From: Azospirillum sp. TSO35-2
Lineage (GTDB): Bacteria; Pseudomonadota; Alphaproteobacteria; Azospirillales; Azospirillaceae
NCBI RefSeq assembly: GCF_003116095.1
Contig: NZ_LGRA01000021.1
Coordinates: 348,451 to 412,450 of the forward strand
Length of the DNA: 64,000 nucleotides
Direction: 5' to 3'
Below the pieces are notes generated by a model that did no database searches, had not been told where the DNA came from, and saw only the letters and a list, made by a program, of their open reading frames with translations. Positions within the stretch are counted from its first letter, which is position 1, and each line of letters begins with the position of its first letter. This document shows positions 35,164 to 43,370 of the stretch, in pieces. The position numbers and the translations under genes were made by a program.

Positions 35164-35715
35164 TCAGACGCGGACCTTGAGGCAGAAGAAGCTGCGGTCC
35201 GTGTCCATCGGATCGAAGTCGTAGTCGATGGGTTCGCTGGCCCGCCGGGCGATCTCGATCAGTCCCAGGGTGGCGCCGCGGCTGCCGCTGTCGGGCTCCT
35301 CCCGCAACTGCTCGCGGTAGTAGGTCTTGATGCCGTCACGGTCGAGGCTCTTCAGGTGGTCCAGCCGATCGCGCAGACGGGCGACGTCGTCGTTGCGCAC
35401 CGTGTTGCCGCAGACGATGAAGACCTTTCCACCTTCCATGCCGATGGTCACCATGCCGGCGCTGAGTTCGACGGTGCCGCCGGGACGCCCCCTCACCTTT
35501 TCCGCCGAATAGCGGATGATGTTCTGCATCTGCTCGACGAACACCGAGAAGACCCGGCGGACGGTGGGGCCGTCGGCATCCTCAAGAGTCAACTTCTCGC
35601 GCAGCGCCTCGCCCAGGGAATAGAGTATCCCTTCCGACAAGTAACCGCTGAACGAGAACACGATACCTTTGTCGTCAAGGTCGCGTTTGATCGCCGCGTA
35701 TTGCTGGGCAAGCAT
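35164..35715 (-). CDS. siaB: SiaB-family protein kinase
   Basis: 183 residues from ATG 35715 (the frame is open 7 codons earlier, to a GTG). The GHKL-like fold is seen in FSFSGYLSEGILYSLGEALREKL, FVEQMQNIIRYS, GRPGGTVELSAGMVTIG and SRGATLGLIEIARRAS. SiaB proteins phosphorylate SiaC. Its order kinase, antagonist, output protein within one operon, with the phosphatase encoded separately on the other strand, reproduces the SiaABC logic. Confidence 0.88.
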   Translation of the reverse strand: MLAQQYAAIKRDLDDKGIVFSFSGYLSEGILYSLGEALREKLTLEDADGPTVRRVFSVFVEQMQNIIRYSAEKVRGRPGGTVELSAGMVTIGMEGGKVFIVCGNTVRNDDVARLRDRLDHLKSLDRDGIKTYYREQLREEPDSGSRGATLGLIEIARRASEPIDYDFDPMDTDRSFFCLKVRV

Positions 35716-35836
35716 GACGGTCGCCTGTTGTCCCACCGGTGCCGGATTGACGCTGACTATCTCACCTCTTCCCCAAAAGGGCTATAGCCTTTCGGATGAG
35801 CTTGGCCGGCGACCCTGGGGCATTTCGCCCCGCCGG

Positions 35837-37606
35837 TCAGACCGGCAGCACCACCCGGAAGGTGGAGCCCTGGCCCGGAACGCTGTCGACCGCGACGGCG
35901 CCGCCATGCAGCATCACGATCTGCTGGACGGTGTGCAGGCCGATGCCGGTGCCGGGCACGCCGGACGCCCCCGACCCGCGGAAGAAGCGGTCGAACAGAC
36001 GCGGGATTTCCTGCTCGGGGATGCCGCGCCCGCGGTCGACCACCTCGATCACCGCCATCGCCCCGTCGGTGTCGCCCCGCAGCAGGATCGGGCTGTTCGA
36101 GCCGGAGTATTTGACGGCGTTGTTGATCAGGTTGGTCAGGACCAGCCCGATCAGGTGGGCGTCGACCTCCGCGCGGCGCGGCAGAGGCCCGATGTCGAAG
36201 CGGAACTCGCGGTCGGGATAGGCGACGCGGAAAGGCTGGGCGACGCTGCGGATCAACTCCTGCAGATCGACCTCGCCGCGCTCCACGACCAGCGCGTTGC
36301 TTTGCAGCCGTTCGTCGGTCAGATGGGCGTCGATCAGGCCGGTCAGGCGCTGGACGCTGCCGCGGATCACCGCCAGCCGCTCCAGCATGTCGGGCTCCAC
36401 CTGTTCGGCCCGCATCGCCAGCAGCTGGGCCGCGCTGTCGATGATGGCGAGCGGCGTGCGGAACTCGTGGCTGACCATGCCCAGGAACTGGCGCTGGCTG
36501 TCGCGGGCCAGCAACTCGCGCTCCAGCGCCCGCTCCACCCGCTCCTTCGCCAGGATCAGCGCCTTCTGGTTGGCCGCCAGCTCGGTCGTGCGCTCCTCCA
36601 CCCGGTGCTCCAGCGAGCGGTTCAGCGCCACCAGTTCCTCGTAGAGGCAGACATTGTCGAAGCCGATGGCGACACGGTTGCAGAACAGCTCCAGCAGGCG
36701 GTGCTCGTCGGCGGTGTAGCGTTCCGCCCGCTCCAGCCACAGGATGGTCACGCCATGCTCGCGGGTCCGGAACACCAGGACGCAGTGGTCGTCGTCGTAG
36801 ACGTTGCGCTGCGACCGCAGCGCGTCCTCGACCTCCGCCGCCGGACCGGCGGCCAGCGCCTCGGTCACCGGCAGCCCGACCGCGAGGCCGAAGCGGCCCA
36901 GACCGGCGACCACGGCGGCGTGGGAGCTGCCGTCCCCCCGCTCCATCCGGCGGCAGGCCATCACCGCCGGCGCGCTGCCCGGCTCGACGACGCGGGCGAT
37001 CTGCTCCACCAGCCGTTCGACGAAGGCCCGCATCGACCGGATTTCGAACAGCGAGGCCGAGGCGCTGAGGATGCGCTCCAGCCCCAGGCGGTTGCGTTCG
37101 ATGGTGACGATGTCGCGCCACGCCCGCAGCGCGCTGACCAGCGTGGTGAACAGCCGCTGGGCCGTCAGTTCGCTCTTGGCCTTGTAGTCGTTGATGTCGT
37201 AGCCGACGATGACGTCCCGTTCGGGGGCCTGCCCCGGCTGACCGGTGCGCAGGATGACGCGCATCCGGCGGTTGCCCAGGTCGTCGCGGATGTGGCGGAC
37301 CAGCCGCAGACCGGCGTCCTCCGTCTCCATGACGACGTCGAGCAGCGCCACCGGCAGGTCGGGCCGTTCGGCCAGCACCGCCTTCGCCTCCTCCGCCGAC
37401 AGGGCGCTCACCACCTCGAAGGGGCGGCCGTCGAAATCGAAGTCGCGCAGCAGGACCGCGGTCATGGCGTGGACCTGCGGATCATCATCCACCACCAGGA
37501 TCGGCCAGGGGTCGCCGCTCGGCCGTAGGGGACGCGCCGCCGTGACCGCGCCGTCATCCGGCCCGAACAGCAGTTCGTCGTCCAGCTCCGCATCCGTACC
37601 CGCCAT
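35837..37606 (-). CDS. REC-DUF3369-histidine kinase hybrid
   Basis: 589 residues, soluble. N-terminal receiver (WPILVVDDDPQVHAM; acceptor Asp in VALLDVVME), a DUF3369 sensory domain (about residues 160-340, with YDINDYKAKSELTAQ and LFEIRSMRAFVERLVEQI), a coiled coil, HisKA with VSHEFRTPLAIIDSA and HATPase_c (NLINNAVKYSG, DRGRGIPEQ, GTGIGLHTVQQ). GGGAGG lies 6 bp before ATG 37606; the frame is open 32 codons earlier. siaB starts 121 bp downstream in the same orientation, so this kinase may head the same transcript. Confidence 0.9.
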   Translation of the reverse strand: MAGTDAELDDELLFGPDDGAVTAARPLRPSGDPWPILVVDDDPQVHAMTAVLLRDFDFDGRPFEVVSALSAEEAKAVLAERPDLPVALLDVVMETEDAGLRLVRHIRDDLGNRRMRVILRTGQPGQAPERDVIVGYDINDYKAKSELTAQRLFTTLVSALRAWRDIVTIERNRLGLERILSASASLFEIRSMRAFVERLVEQIARVVEPGSAPAVMACRRMERGDGSSHAAVVAGLGRFGLAVGLPVTEALAAGPAAEVEDALRSQRNVYDDDHCVLVFRTREHGVTILWLERAERYTADEHRLLELFCNRVAIGFDNVCLYEELVALNRSLEHRVEERTTELAANQKALILAKERVERALERELLARDSQRQFLGMVSHEFRTPLAIIDSAAQLLAMRAEQVEPDMLERLAVIRGSVQRLTGLIDAHLTDERLQSNALVVERGEVDLQELIRSVAQPFRVAYPDREFRFDIGPLPRRAEVDAHLIGLVLTNLINNAVKYSGSNSPILLRGDTDGAMAVIEVVDRGRGIPEQEIPRLFDRFFRGSGASGVPGTGIGLHTVQQIVMLHGGAVAVDSVPGQGSTFRVVLPV

Positions 37607-38051
37607 ACCCCGCCTCCCGACCCGACGCCGATCCACGCATACCCCGTTCGGCTGATGGAACCATCGGACGGCCGCGCTTCCAAGCGTGATCTGCATCACC
37701 ATGCAGTACTGGTTTCAATTTGTCGCAAATCAGCGAAGATCGTTGCGGCCCGCCGCCAGTGCTTTCCAAGACGCCGCTTCATTGCACAGCAACGGACCGT
37801 ATAGCATCGAAATGTTCGGGATGACGAAGACCCTCCTGTTCGTCAAACGCCGGCTTGCGGCCCCGGCCTGCTGTTGCGGTGTCTGCCCCGATGCCTCCGG
37901 CGACCGGCCCCTTTCACGGTGCGGCTTGGCGCCGGGTGCGAACACGCCCCAAGCCCACCGGTCCGGTTTCGGGGAGCGCGGACCCGGGAGGGCTGCATGA
38001 TGACGCGGCGCCCGCCATGCGCTATGCTTGGCCGTCAACGCTTCCCCACCC
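37607..38051. other. 445-bp divergent intergenic region
   Basis: Lies between the REC-DUF3369 kinase (minus) and the HisKA_2 kinase (plus) and must hold both promoters. It is the least GC-rich stretch around (37680-37830). I see no gene, tRNA, terminator or convincing promoter pair; short open frames here have no Shine-Dalgarno and no recognisable product. Confidence 0.5.
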
Positions 38052-39806
38052 ATGACCGGATCGCCTCGCCCGATGACCCCTGTCGGCCTCGACCATGACG
38101 CGCGTGCTGCGCGGGCGGGAGCCGGCCTGCCGGACGATCCTCTGCCGACACCGGCAACCAGCGGCCGGCATTCGCGTCAGGCGGTGTCGCCGGCCGTGGT
38201 GGCCCTGCTGGTGGTTGCCATCGCCCTCACCGCCGCCCTGCTCGGCATCGCCGCTCACCAATACCGCAAGCAGGTGATGGAGGAGGCGGAGAGCCGCTCC
38301 GTCGCCATCGCCCGGGTGCTGGAGGAGCATGCGGCCAGGACGCTGGGCATCCATGCGGCCTCGCTGCTCCGCGTGGAATGGATGGTCGATGATCTGGGGT
38401 GGAACCGCGTCGACGACTCCCCCCTGCTGTTCGAGCGGCTGAAGGCGATGAGCGGGTCGGCGCCGGAGGTGCAGTCCTACTGGATCACCGACGAGACCGG
38501 CCGCGTCCGCGCCAGCAGCTACGAATGGCCGATTCGCCCGCTGAGCGCGGCGGACCGCGAGTATTTCCAGGTCCATCGCCTGGGCGGCGACCGCATCCAC
38601 ATCGGCACCCGTCTGACCGGGAAGATTCTGCCGGAAGCGTTCTTCACCCTCAGCCGGCGGATGACCTACGCCAACGGCACCTTCCAGGGGGTCGCGCAGG
38701 TCTCGCTGCTGCCAAGCTATTTCGCCGATTTCTACCGCTCGGTCCTGCATGATTCGCACGACGTCATCCTGCTGATGCGCGAGGACGGCACGGTGCTGGT
38801 CCGCGAACCGCTGGACGGCGACCGGAACACGGTCGACATCGGTCACTATCCCAACCTGATCGCCGCCGCGGACGACAACGGCGTGTTCCGCGCCGTGACG
38901 CCGTTCGACGGGGTGGAGCGGGTCATGGCGCGCCGCAAGGTGCCCGACCTGCCGATCTATGTGCTCTACGGCACCGATCTGCGGTCGATCGAGGCGGCAT
39001 GGCGCGACCGGGTCCAGCCCTACGTGCTGTTCGCCGCGCCGGCGGCGGCGCTGCTGATCCTGCTGGGCCTGATCGCGCTGCGCCGGTCGCGGCAGGCCGT
39101 CGAGGCCCAGGAGGCGCTGCACCGCGCCAACGAGGCGCTGGAGGATCGGATCGCCGAACGCACCCGTCACCTCGACCAGGCGCTGACCGACAAGGAAGTG
39201 CTGCTGCGCGACATCCACCACCGGGTGAAGAACAACCTCCAGGTCATCCTCAGCCTGCTGGAGTTGCAGGCCCAGCGGGCTCCGGAACTGGAGGGGCCGT
39301 TCAGCGAGGCGCTGAGCCGCATCAACACGATGGGCCTGATCCATGAGCAGATCTACCGGTCGACCGGGGTGTCGGTGGTCCGGCTGGACGAGTTCATCGA
39401 GGCGCTGGCCGGCCATCTGCGGAGCTTCCACCGCCGTCCGGGCCGCGACATCGCCATCCAGCACCGGGTGGAGCCGCTCAGCCTCGACCTGAACCGGGTG
39501 GTTCCCTTCGCGCTGATCCTGAACGAGGTGGTGTCGAACGCCTTCAAGCACGCCTTTGCCGACCGTGCGTCCGGCACCGTCACCATCGCTCTCATCGAAG
39601 AGGGCTCGGTGCTGCACCTGACGGTTCAGGACGACGGCACGGGGAGCGCCGAGCCGATTCCGGCGGCGGGCGGTACCGGTCGGCCGTCGATGGGCATGGA
39701 CCTGATCCGCGCCTTCACCCGGCAGATTCGCGGCGACTATCGCTTCACCCGCGACGGCGGCACCCGCTTCGACCTGACCTTCCCGAAAGACGCCGACCCC
39801 GAATAG
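38052..39806 (+). CDS. membrane sensor histidine kinase, Cache domain + HisKA_2
   Basis: About 584 residues. TM1 at roughly 45-66 and TM2 at roughly 322-345 enclose a double-Cache-like periplasmic domain (YWITDETGRVRASS, REYFQVHR, LTGKILPEAFFTLSRRM). After a short coiled coil comes HisKA_2 with DIHHRVKNNLQVILSLLELQ (first His of HHRVKNN is the phosphosite) and a HATPase_c domain (NEVVSNAFKHAF, DDGTG). This kinase class often feeds PhyR-type or orphan regulators. The start is uncertain: ATG 38052 is used, TTG 38028 and ATG 38073 are alternatives, none with a good Shine-Dalgarno. Confidence 0.87.
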   Translation: MTGSPRPMTPVGLDHDARAARAGAGLPDDPLPTPATSGRHSRQAVSPAVVALLVVAIALTAALLGIAAHQYRKQVMEEAESRSVAIARVLEEHAARTLGIHAASLLRVEWMVDDLGWNRVDDSPLLFERLKAMSGSAPEVQSYWITDETGRVRASSYEWPIRPLSAADREYFQVHRLGGDRIHIGTRLTGKILPEAFFTLSRRMTYANGTFQGVAQVSLLPSYFADFYRSVLHDSHDVILLMREDGTVLVREPLDGDRNTVDIGHYPNLIAAADDNGVFRAVTPFDGVERVMARRKVPDLPIYVLYGTDLRSIEAAWRDRVQPYVLFAAPAAALLILLGLIALRRSRQAVEAQEALHRANEALEDRIAERTRHLDQALTDKEVLLRDIHHRVKNNLQVILSLLELQAQRAPELEGPFSEALSRINTMGLIHEQIYRSTGVSVVRLDEFIEALAGHLRSFHRRPGRDIAIQHRVEPLSLDLNRVVPFALILNEVVSNAFKHAFADRASGTVTIALIEEGSVLHLTVQDDGTGSAEPIPAAGGTGRPSMGMDLIRAFTRQIRGDYRFTRDGGTRFDLTFPKDADPE

Positions 39807-39814
39807 ACGGGGCG

Positions 39815-40204
39815 TCAGCGCTTGGCGCGTTTCGGCGTGCCGTTGGTGGCGGCGCCGTTGACCTCGTCCGACTTCGGCAGCTTTTCGGCGATGCCGAACG
39901 CGAGTTCACGGCGTCGCAGCTCCGCCATCACCTCGTCGGGGGCGATGTCCAGGTCGGCCAGCAGGACGACCAGATTGTAGAACAGGTCCGCCGCCTCCAG
40001 CACCAGCGCGTCGCGATCACCGCGCATGGCTTCGATGGCGACCTCGATCGCCTCCTCCCCCACCTTCCGCGCCATCCGGGCGCGGCCCTGCGCCAGCAGC
40101 TTTGCCGTGCGCGATCCGTCGGGTACGGCCGATGGCTCACCGCGCAGGACCTGCACGGCGTCATACAAGCTGCGAAGGGGATCGGGGCCGATGTACTGGA
40201 CCAT
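39815..40204 (-). CDS. hisE: phosphoribosyl-ATP pyrophosphatase
   Basis: 129 residues. Converts PR-ATP to PR-AMP, the second step of histidine synthesis. The all-alpha MazG-like fold is visible in SRTAKLLAQGRARMARKVGEE, then EEAIEVAIEA and ADLFYNLVVLLAD with the metal-binding Glu/Asp pattern. A basic tail follows (GAATNGTPKRAKR). ATG 40204 gives the family N-terminus; the frame is open 20 codons upstream. It is isolated from other his genes in this window and converges on the HisKA_2 kinase. Confidence 0.92.
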   Translation of the reverse strand: MVQYIGPDPLRSLYDAVQVLRGEPSAVPDGSRTAKLLAQGRARMARKVGEEAIEVAIEAMRGDRDALVLEAADLFYNLVVLLADLDIAPDEVMAELRRRELAFGIAEKLPKSDEVNGAATNGTPKRAKR

Positions 40205-40320
40205 GGGACTGAAGTCGTTTCCGCGGCCGTCGCTGTCAAGAGTTCCGTTGGCCCCGCAAACCATCCCATTCAGCGGCGACGGCGGTTCCGACGAGCGCAG
40301 CGACGGGCACCCGCAACACC

Positions 40321-40335
40321 GTCAGTATAACTGAC
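40321..40335. promoter_or_regulatory. perfect palindrome upstream of the small-protein pair
   Basis: GTCAGT-ATA-ACTGAC: 6-bp perfect arms with a 3-bp centre, in the region between hisE (minus) and the small genes (plus), 139 bp before ATG 40474. There is no T run, so it is not a terminator; operator function is a guess. Confidence 0.35.
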
Positions 40336-40473
40336 GATCTGTATCGGCGATGATCAGCCAAAGAAAATCTTGGTCAAGCCGTAATTTTTCCGGCATCCAG
40401 CAATGCAAAGGGAGCGTATTTGGCATTGGGTATACCAGTGTAAAGTCCTCTCAACAGCCTGATGGAGAGCATC

Positions 40474-40668
40474 ATGAACAGCACGACCTTCCACCCCGGC
40501 TCCAACGACCACACCTCGTCTGACGCGCTGCATGCGGTCGCCGAGTTCCCCGTCGCTTGGTTCGAAGCCACCCCCGCCTATCTGGTCCTGCGTCCGGTCG
40601 CCGCCTTCCTGCGCGAGTGGGCGGCCGCCACCCCGGCCGGCGTCGTCCTGGGCCTGCTGAAGCGCTGA
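40474..40668 (+). CDS. small protein with two 20-residue W..ATP repeats, copy 1
   Basis: 64 residues from ATG 40474, which has GGAG 6 bp upstream; an in-frame ATG at 40462 has none. The N-terminal ~20 residues are polar and His/Ser-rich. The rest consists of two consecutive 20-residue units, each F-x3-W-x3-T-P followed by a hydrophobic run: Phe25/Phe45, Trp29/Trp49, Thr33-Pro34/Thr53-Pro54. Ends in LLKR. Its C-terminal 48 residues align without gaps with the next gene at 24 identities. I know no family for it. Too short for a membrane span per unit, but amphipathic helices are likely (inference). Confidence 0.75.
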   Translation: MNSTTFHPGSNDHTSSDALHAVAEFPVAWFEATPAYLVLRPVAAFLREWAAATPAGVVLGLLKR

Positions 40669-40719
40669 CACCCGGCGCATCACCACACGCACCTCTCACC
40701 CCGTCAATCGGAGGGTATC

Positions 40720-40920
40720 ATGAGCATTCTCAGCCTTCACGGCGCCGGCCACCACAGCGTTCATGGCGAAACGCCGTCCCTGCACCCGGTCCGCGACTTC
40801 ATCGCCGACTGGCTGGAAGCCACCCCGGCGGCGATCATGCTCCGTCCGGTCGGCGCTTTCCTGGCCGATTGGGCCAAGGCGACCCCGGTCGCGATCCTGG
40901 CCCGTTCGCTCCACCGCTGA
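40720..40920 (+). CDS. small protein with two 20-residue W..ATP repeats, copy 2
   Basis: 66 residues from ATG 40720 with GGAGGG 4 bp upstream. Polar, His-rich N-terminus (HGAGHHSVHGE), then the same two-unit architecture as copy 1 with exact 20-residue spacing: Phe27/Phe47, Trp31/Trp51, Thr35-Pro36/Thr55-Pro56. The best-conserved core is WLEATPA...LRPVGAFL..WA.ATP. It lies 51 bp after copy 1 and is followed by a strong terminator, so the two form a bicistronic unit. Strong ribosome-binding sites and retained identity argue that both are real and expressed. Function unknown. Confidence 0.78.
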   Translation: MSILSLHGAGHHSVHGETPSLHPVRDFIADWLEATPAAIMLRPVGAFLADWAKATPVAILARSLHR

Positions 40921-40986
40921 CATCCCGGTCCCGCACCGATCCAGGCACCAGGCCTGACGACCGGAGCGCAGCGACCCCAAAGGCAA

Positions 40987-41028
40987 CCGCGGCAAGGCCC
41001 GTCACCCGACGGGCGGCCGCGGCCTTTT
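40987..41028 (+). terminator. Terminator of the small-protein operon
   Basis: Nested hairpin: outer arms 40987-40993 and 41016-41022 (7 bp), inner arms 40997-41003 and 41008-41014 (7 bp) with a 4-nt loop, followed by CCTTTT. It lies 66 bp after the second small gene and 20 bp before the end of the convergent Crp/Fnr gene. Confidence 0.8.
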
Positions 41029-41047
41029 CATGTTCGGGCTCGGCCCA

Positions 41048-41815
41048 TCACACGCCGCCGCGCACATCCTCGACCAGCATTTCCAGTCGGCCCAGGTCGC
41101 AAACGACCAGGGCGTCGGGCCGGCGTTCGACCAGCCCGTCGCGGGTCAGGTCGCTCAGCACGCGGGCCACGGTCTCGCGGGTGGTGCTGACGCGGGCGGC
41201 GATGTCGGAATGGACGGGGATCGGCGCGATGATCGCCGCGAGCCCCTGCCGCTTCCCGCGCTTGGCCAGACGCAGCAACTCGGCATGGACCCGGTTGTTG
41301 GCGCCCAGAGTCGACAGCTCCATGATGCGGTCGGTCGCGCCGCGCAGCTTGTCGCACAGCCGCAGCATCATCGCCATCGCCAGTTCGGGATGCGCCGTCG
41401 CCAGCTCTTGGAACGGTCGGGCCGGCAGGAAGGCGACCAGCGCCCCCTCCGTCAGCGCGACGACGGAGGCGGACCGCGGCCGGCCGTCCAGCGCCGACAT
41501 CTCCCCCACCAGTTCACCGGCCTCGATGTCGCTGAAGCTGATTTCGCGCCCGCCGGCCGAATGGCTCAGCACCCGCACCCGGCCTTCGACCACGAAGCCG
41601 ACGTCGCGGGTGTCCGCCCAATGGTCGATCAGTTGCTCGTCCGCGGCGAAGCGGCGCCAGCGGCACTGACGCGCCACGGCGGCCCGCTGTTCGGGCGTCA
41701 GCGACCGGAGAAGCGCGATGCGCTCCAGTCCGCCGGCCTCCGGCCCGCCGGTCGCGGTGTCGGGCAGCGGCTCCGGCGGGCGGCTTGCGAGCTTTGACGG
41801 TTCGCCTTTCGACAC
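41048..41815 (-). CDS. Crp/Fnr-family transcription regulator
   Basis: 255 residues, GTG start at 41815. Cyclic-nucleotide-binding-type sensor domain (about 30-150: GFVVEGRVRVL, GELVGEMSALDGRPRSASVVA), dimerisation helix and a C-terminal winged HTH (DIAARVSTTRETVARVLSDL, residues ~195-215). The phosphate-binding RSAS motif in the cNMP pocket is present, so cAMP or a related nucleotide may bind. No Fnr-type cysteine cluster. It is convergent with the small-protein pair and divergent from the gene at 42004. Confidence 0.88.
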   Translation of the reverse strand: MSKGEPSKLASRPPEPLPDTATGGPEAGGLERIALLRSLTPEQRAAVARQCRWRRFAADEQLIDHWADTRDVGFVVEGRVRVLSHSAGGREISFSDIEAGELVGEMSALDGRPRSASVVALTEGALVAFLPARPFQELATAHPELAMAMMLRLCDKLRGATDRIMELSTLGANNRVHAELLRLAKRGKRQGLAAIIAPIPVHSDIAARVSTTRETVARVLSDLTRDGLVERRPDALVVCDLGRLEMLVEDVRGGV

Positions 41816-41851
41816 GGGACTGCTGTGGCCTCCGGCCCGAACTGTTCATTA

Positions 41852-41881
41852 CGCAAAAGAATACCCTGACCTGCGCAAAAG
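41852..41881. repeat. two CGCAAAAG direct repeats 22 bp apart
   Basis: CGCAAAAG at 41852-41859 and 41874-41881, two helical turns apart, in the divergent region of the Crp/Fnr gene and the gene at 42004. Possible regulator site; may be coincidence. Confidence 0.35.
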
Positions 41882-42003
41882 TGGGAAGGGGTGTGACCAT
41901 CGGCCGATGTCAACCCTCCGTTAACGCCGGTGGCGGAGAAGGGATCAACGCCCCACGAGCCAGCCCGGCCCCCTGCTCACCCTTTCGCCGTCGGAGCACC
42001 CCC

Positions 42004-42405
42004 ATGCCGTCCCTGCCCTCCGTGCCCACCGCCCGCCATGTCGACAGCCAGCGGCTGATGTCCGTGGTCGCCATCCCCTTTGCCGCGGCCATCGCCATGG
42101 CCAGCACGGTCGCCGCCACCGGCGTCACCGCCACCCCGCTGGGCGAGACGCACAGCACGCTGGGCTTCCTGCTGGACTTCACGACCTTCTGCTACCTTGC
42201 CGTTGCCATGGCCCATCTGTCGGGCGCCATCGCCGAGCGCACCTGCGGCGGCATGGCTGCCGGGCTGTCGATGGACGAGTTCGACGCGCCGGAGCCGATG
42301 TCGACCGACGAGTTCTGGGGCGCCTTCCCCAACCACGTCGACGGCGCCGCCATCGCCGGGGCGGTCACCCTGCTCTGCACCCTGGCCGGAAGCTTCCTGA
42401 GCTGA
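42004..42405 (+). CDS. small predicted membrane protein of unknown function
   Basis: 133 residues from ATG 42004 with GGAG 8 bp upstream; the frame is open to 41785 but overlaps the Crp/Fnr start. Hydrophobic segments at about residues 20-40 (SVVAIPFAAAIAMASTVAAT), 52-72 (LGFLLDFTTFCYLAVAMAHL) and 112-132 (GAAIAGAVTLLCTLAGSFL) suggest three helices. An acidic stretch (SMDEFDAPEPMSTDEFWGAF) lies between the last two. No family recognised. Confidence 0.65.
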   Translation: MPSLPSVPTARHVDSQRLMSVVAIPFAAAIAMASTVAATGVTATPLGETHSTLGFLLDFTTFCYLAVAMAHLSGAIAERTCGGMAAGLSMDEFDAPEPMSTDEFWGAFPNHVDGAAIAGAVTLLCTLAGSFLS

Positions 42406-42524
42406 TTTCCAGGCCTGATTTCCGGGCCTGACACGCCACGTCACGCCGCAGTGCACAGCACGGTTGAGCATGGGCAGCGCTTGCCCCACTATGGCGCCGA
42501 AAGACGATCAGCGGGTGGACGGGC

Positions 42525-43370
42525 GTGGAGCGGGAGCACACTGAAGCGGCGGGTTCCGGTGATCCGGGGCCAGGGAAAGGCTCGGCGAAGGGGTCGGTGA
42601 AGCCGGCCGCGGAGCCACCCCGCCAACGCCGCGAGGGCATCGGGCTGATGGGGCGGCTGCGGGCCTATTTCCTGGCCGGCATCCTGGTCACCGCTCCCAT
42701 CGCCATCACCGCCTACATCGCCTGGTGGTTCGTCTCGCTGATCGACGGCTACATCCGGCCCTTCATTCCATCCTATTACAATCCCGAAAACTACCTGCCC
42801 TTCTCGATCCCCGGCATCGGCGTGCTGGTGGTCATCCTCGTCGTCACCCTGATCGGCGCCTTCGCCGCCGGCTATGTCGGCCGGCTGGTGCTGAGCGTCG
42901 GCGAGGGGGTGGTCGGGCGCATGCCGGTCGTGCGCTCGGTCTATGGCGCGGTGAAGCAGATCTTCGAGACGGTGCTGGCCAAGAAATCCAACGCCTTCCG
43001 CGAGGTGGTGGTGATCCAGTACCCGCGCCCCGGCGTGTGGTCGCTGGGATTCATCACCGGCAACGCCCATCCCGAGGTGCAGATCCATTTCCCCATCGGC
43101 GGCGAGGGCGAGGAGATGGTCAACGTCTTCATCCCCTGCGCCCCCCCCACCGCCGGCTATCTGGCGATGGTGCCGCGGCGCGACGTCACCGTGCTGAACA
43201 TGAGCGTGGAGGACGGGCTGAAGCTGGTGATGTCCGGCGGCATCGTCGTTCCGCCGGAACGCCGCCCGAACGACCCGGCATCGCCCGGGGCCACGCTGAT
43301 CGAGGCCTCGGCCGACGACGATCAGCCCGACCGCAAGGTCTTGGCCGCCGCGTCGCGTTCGAACAGGTAG
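42525..43370 (+). CDS. DUF502-family membrane protein
   Basis: 281 residues from GTG 42525. Two membrane helices (about residues 47-70 and 98-120) and the DUF502 segments FLAGILVTAPIAITAYIAWW, GRMPVVRSVYGAVKQIFETV and PRPGVWSLGFITG. Function unknown; homologues are widespread in proteobacteria and plants (COV family). The last 49 bp overlap the end of recG on the opposite strand. Confidence 0.85.
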   Translation: MEREHTEAAGSGDPGPGKGSAKGSVKPAAEPPRQRREGIGLMGRLRAYFLAGILVTAPIAITAYIAWWFVSLIDGYIRPFIPSYYNPENYLPFSIPGIGVLVVILVVTLIGAFAAGYVGRLVLSVGEGVVGRMPVVRSVYGAVKQIFETVLAKKSNAFREVVVIQYPRPGVWSLGFITGNAHPEVQIHFPIGGEGEEMVNVFIPCAPPTAGYLAMVPRRDVTVLNMSVEDGLKLVMSGGIVVPPERRPNDPASPGATLIEASADDDQPDRKVLAAASRSNR

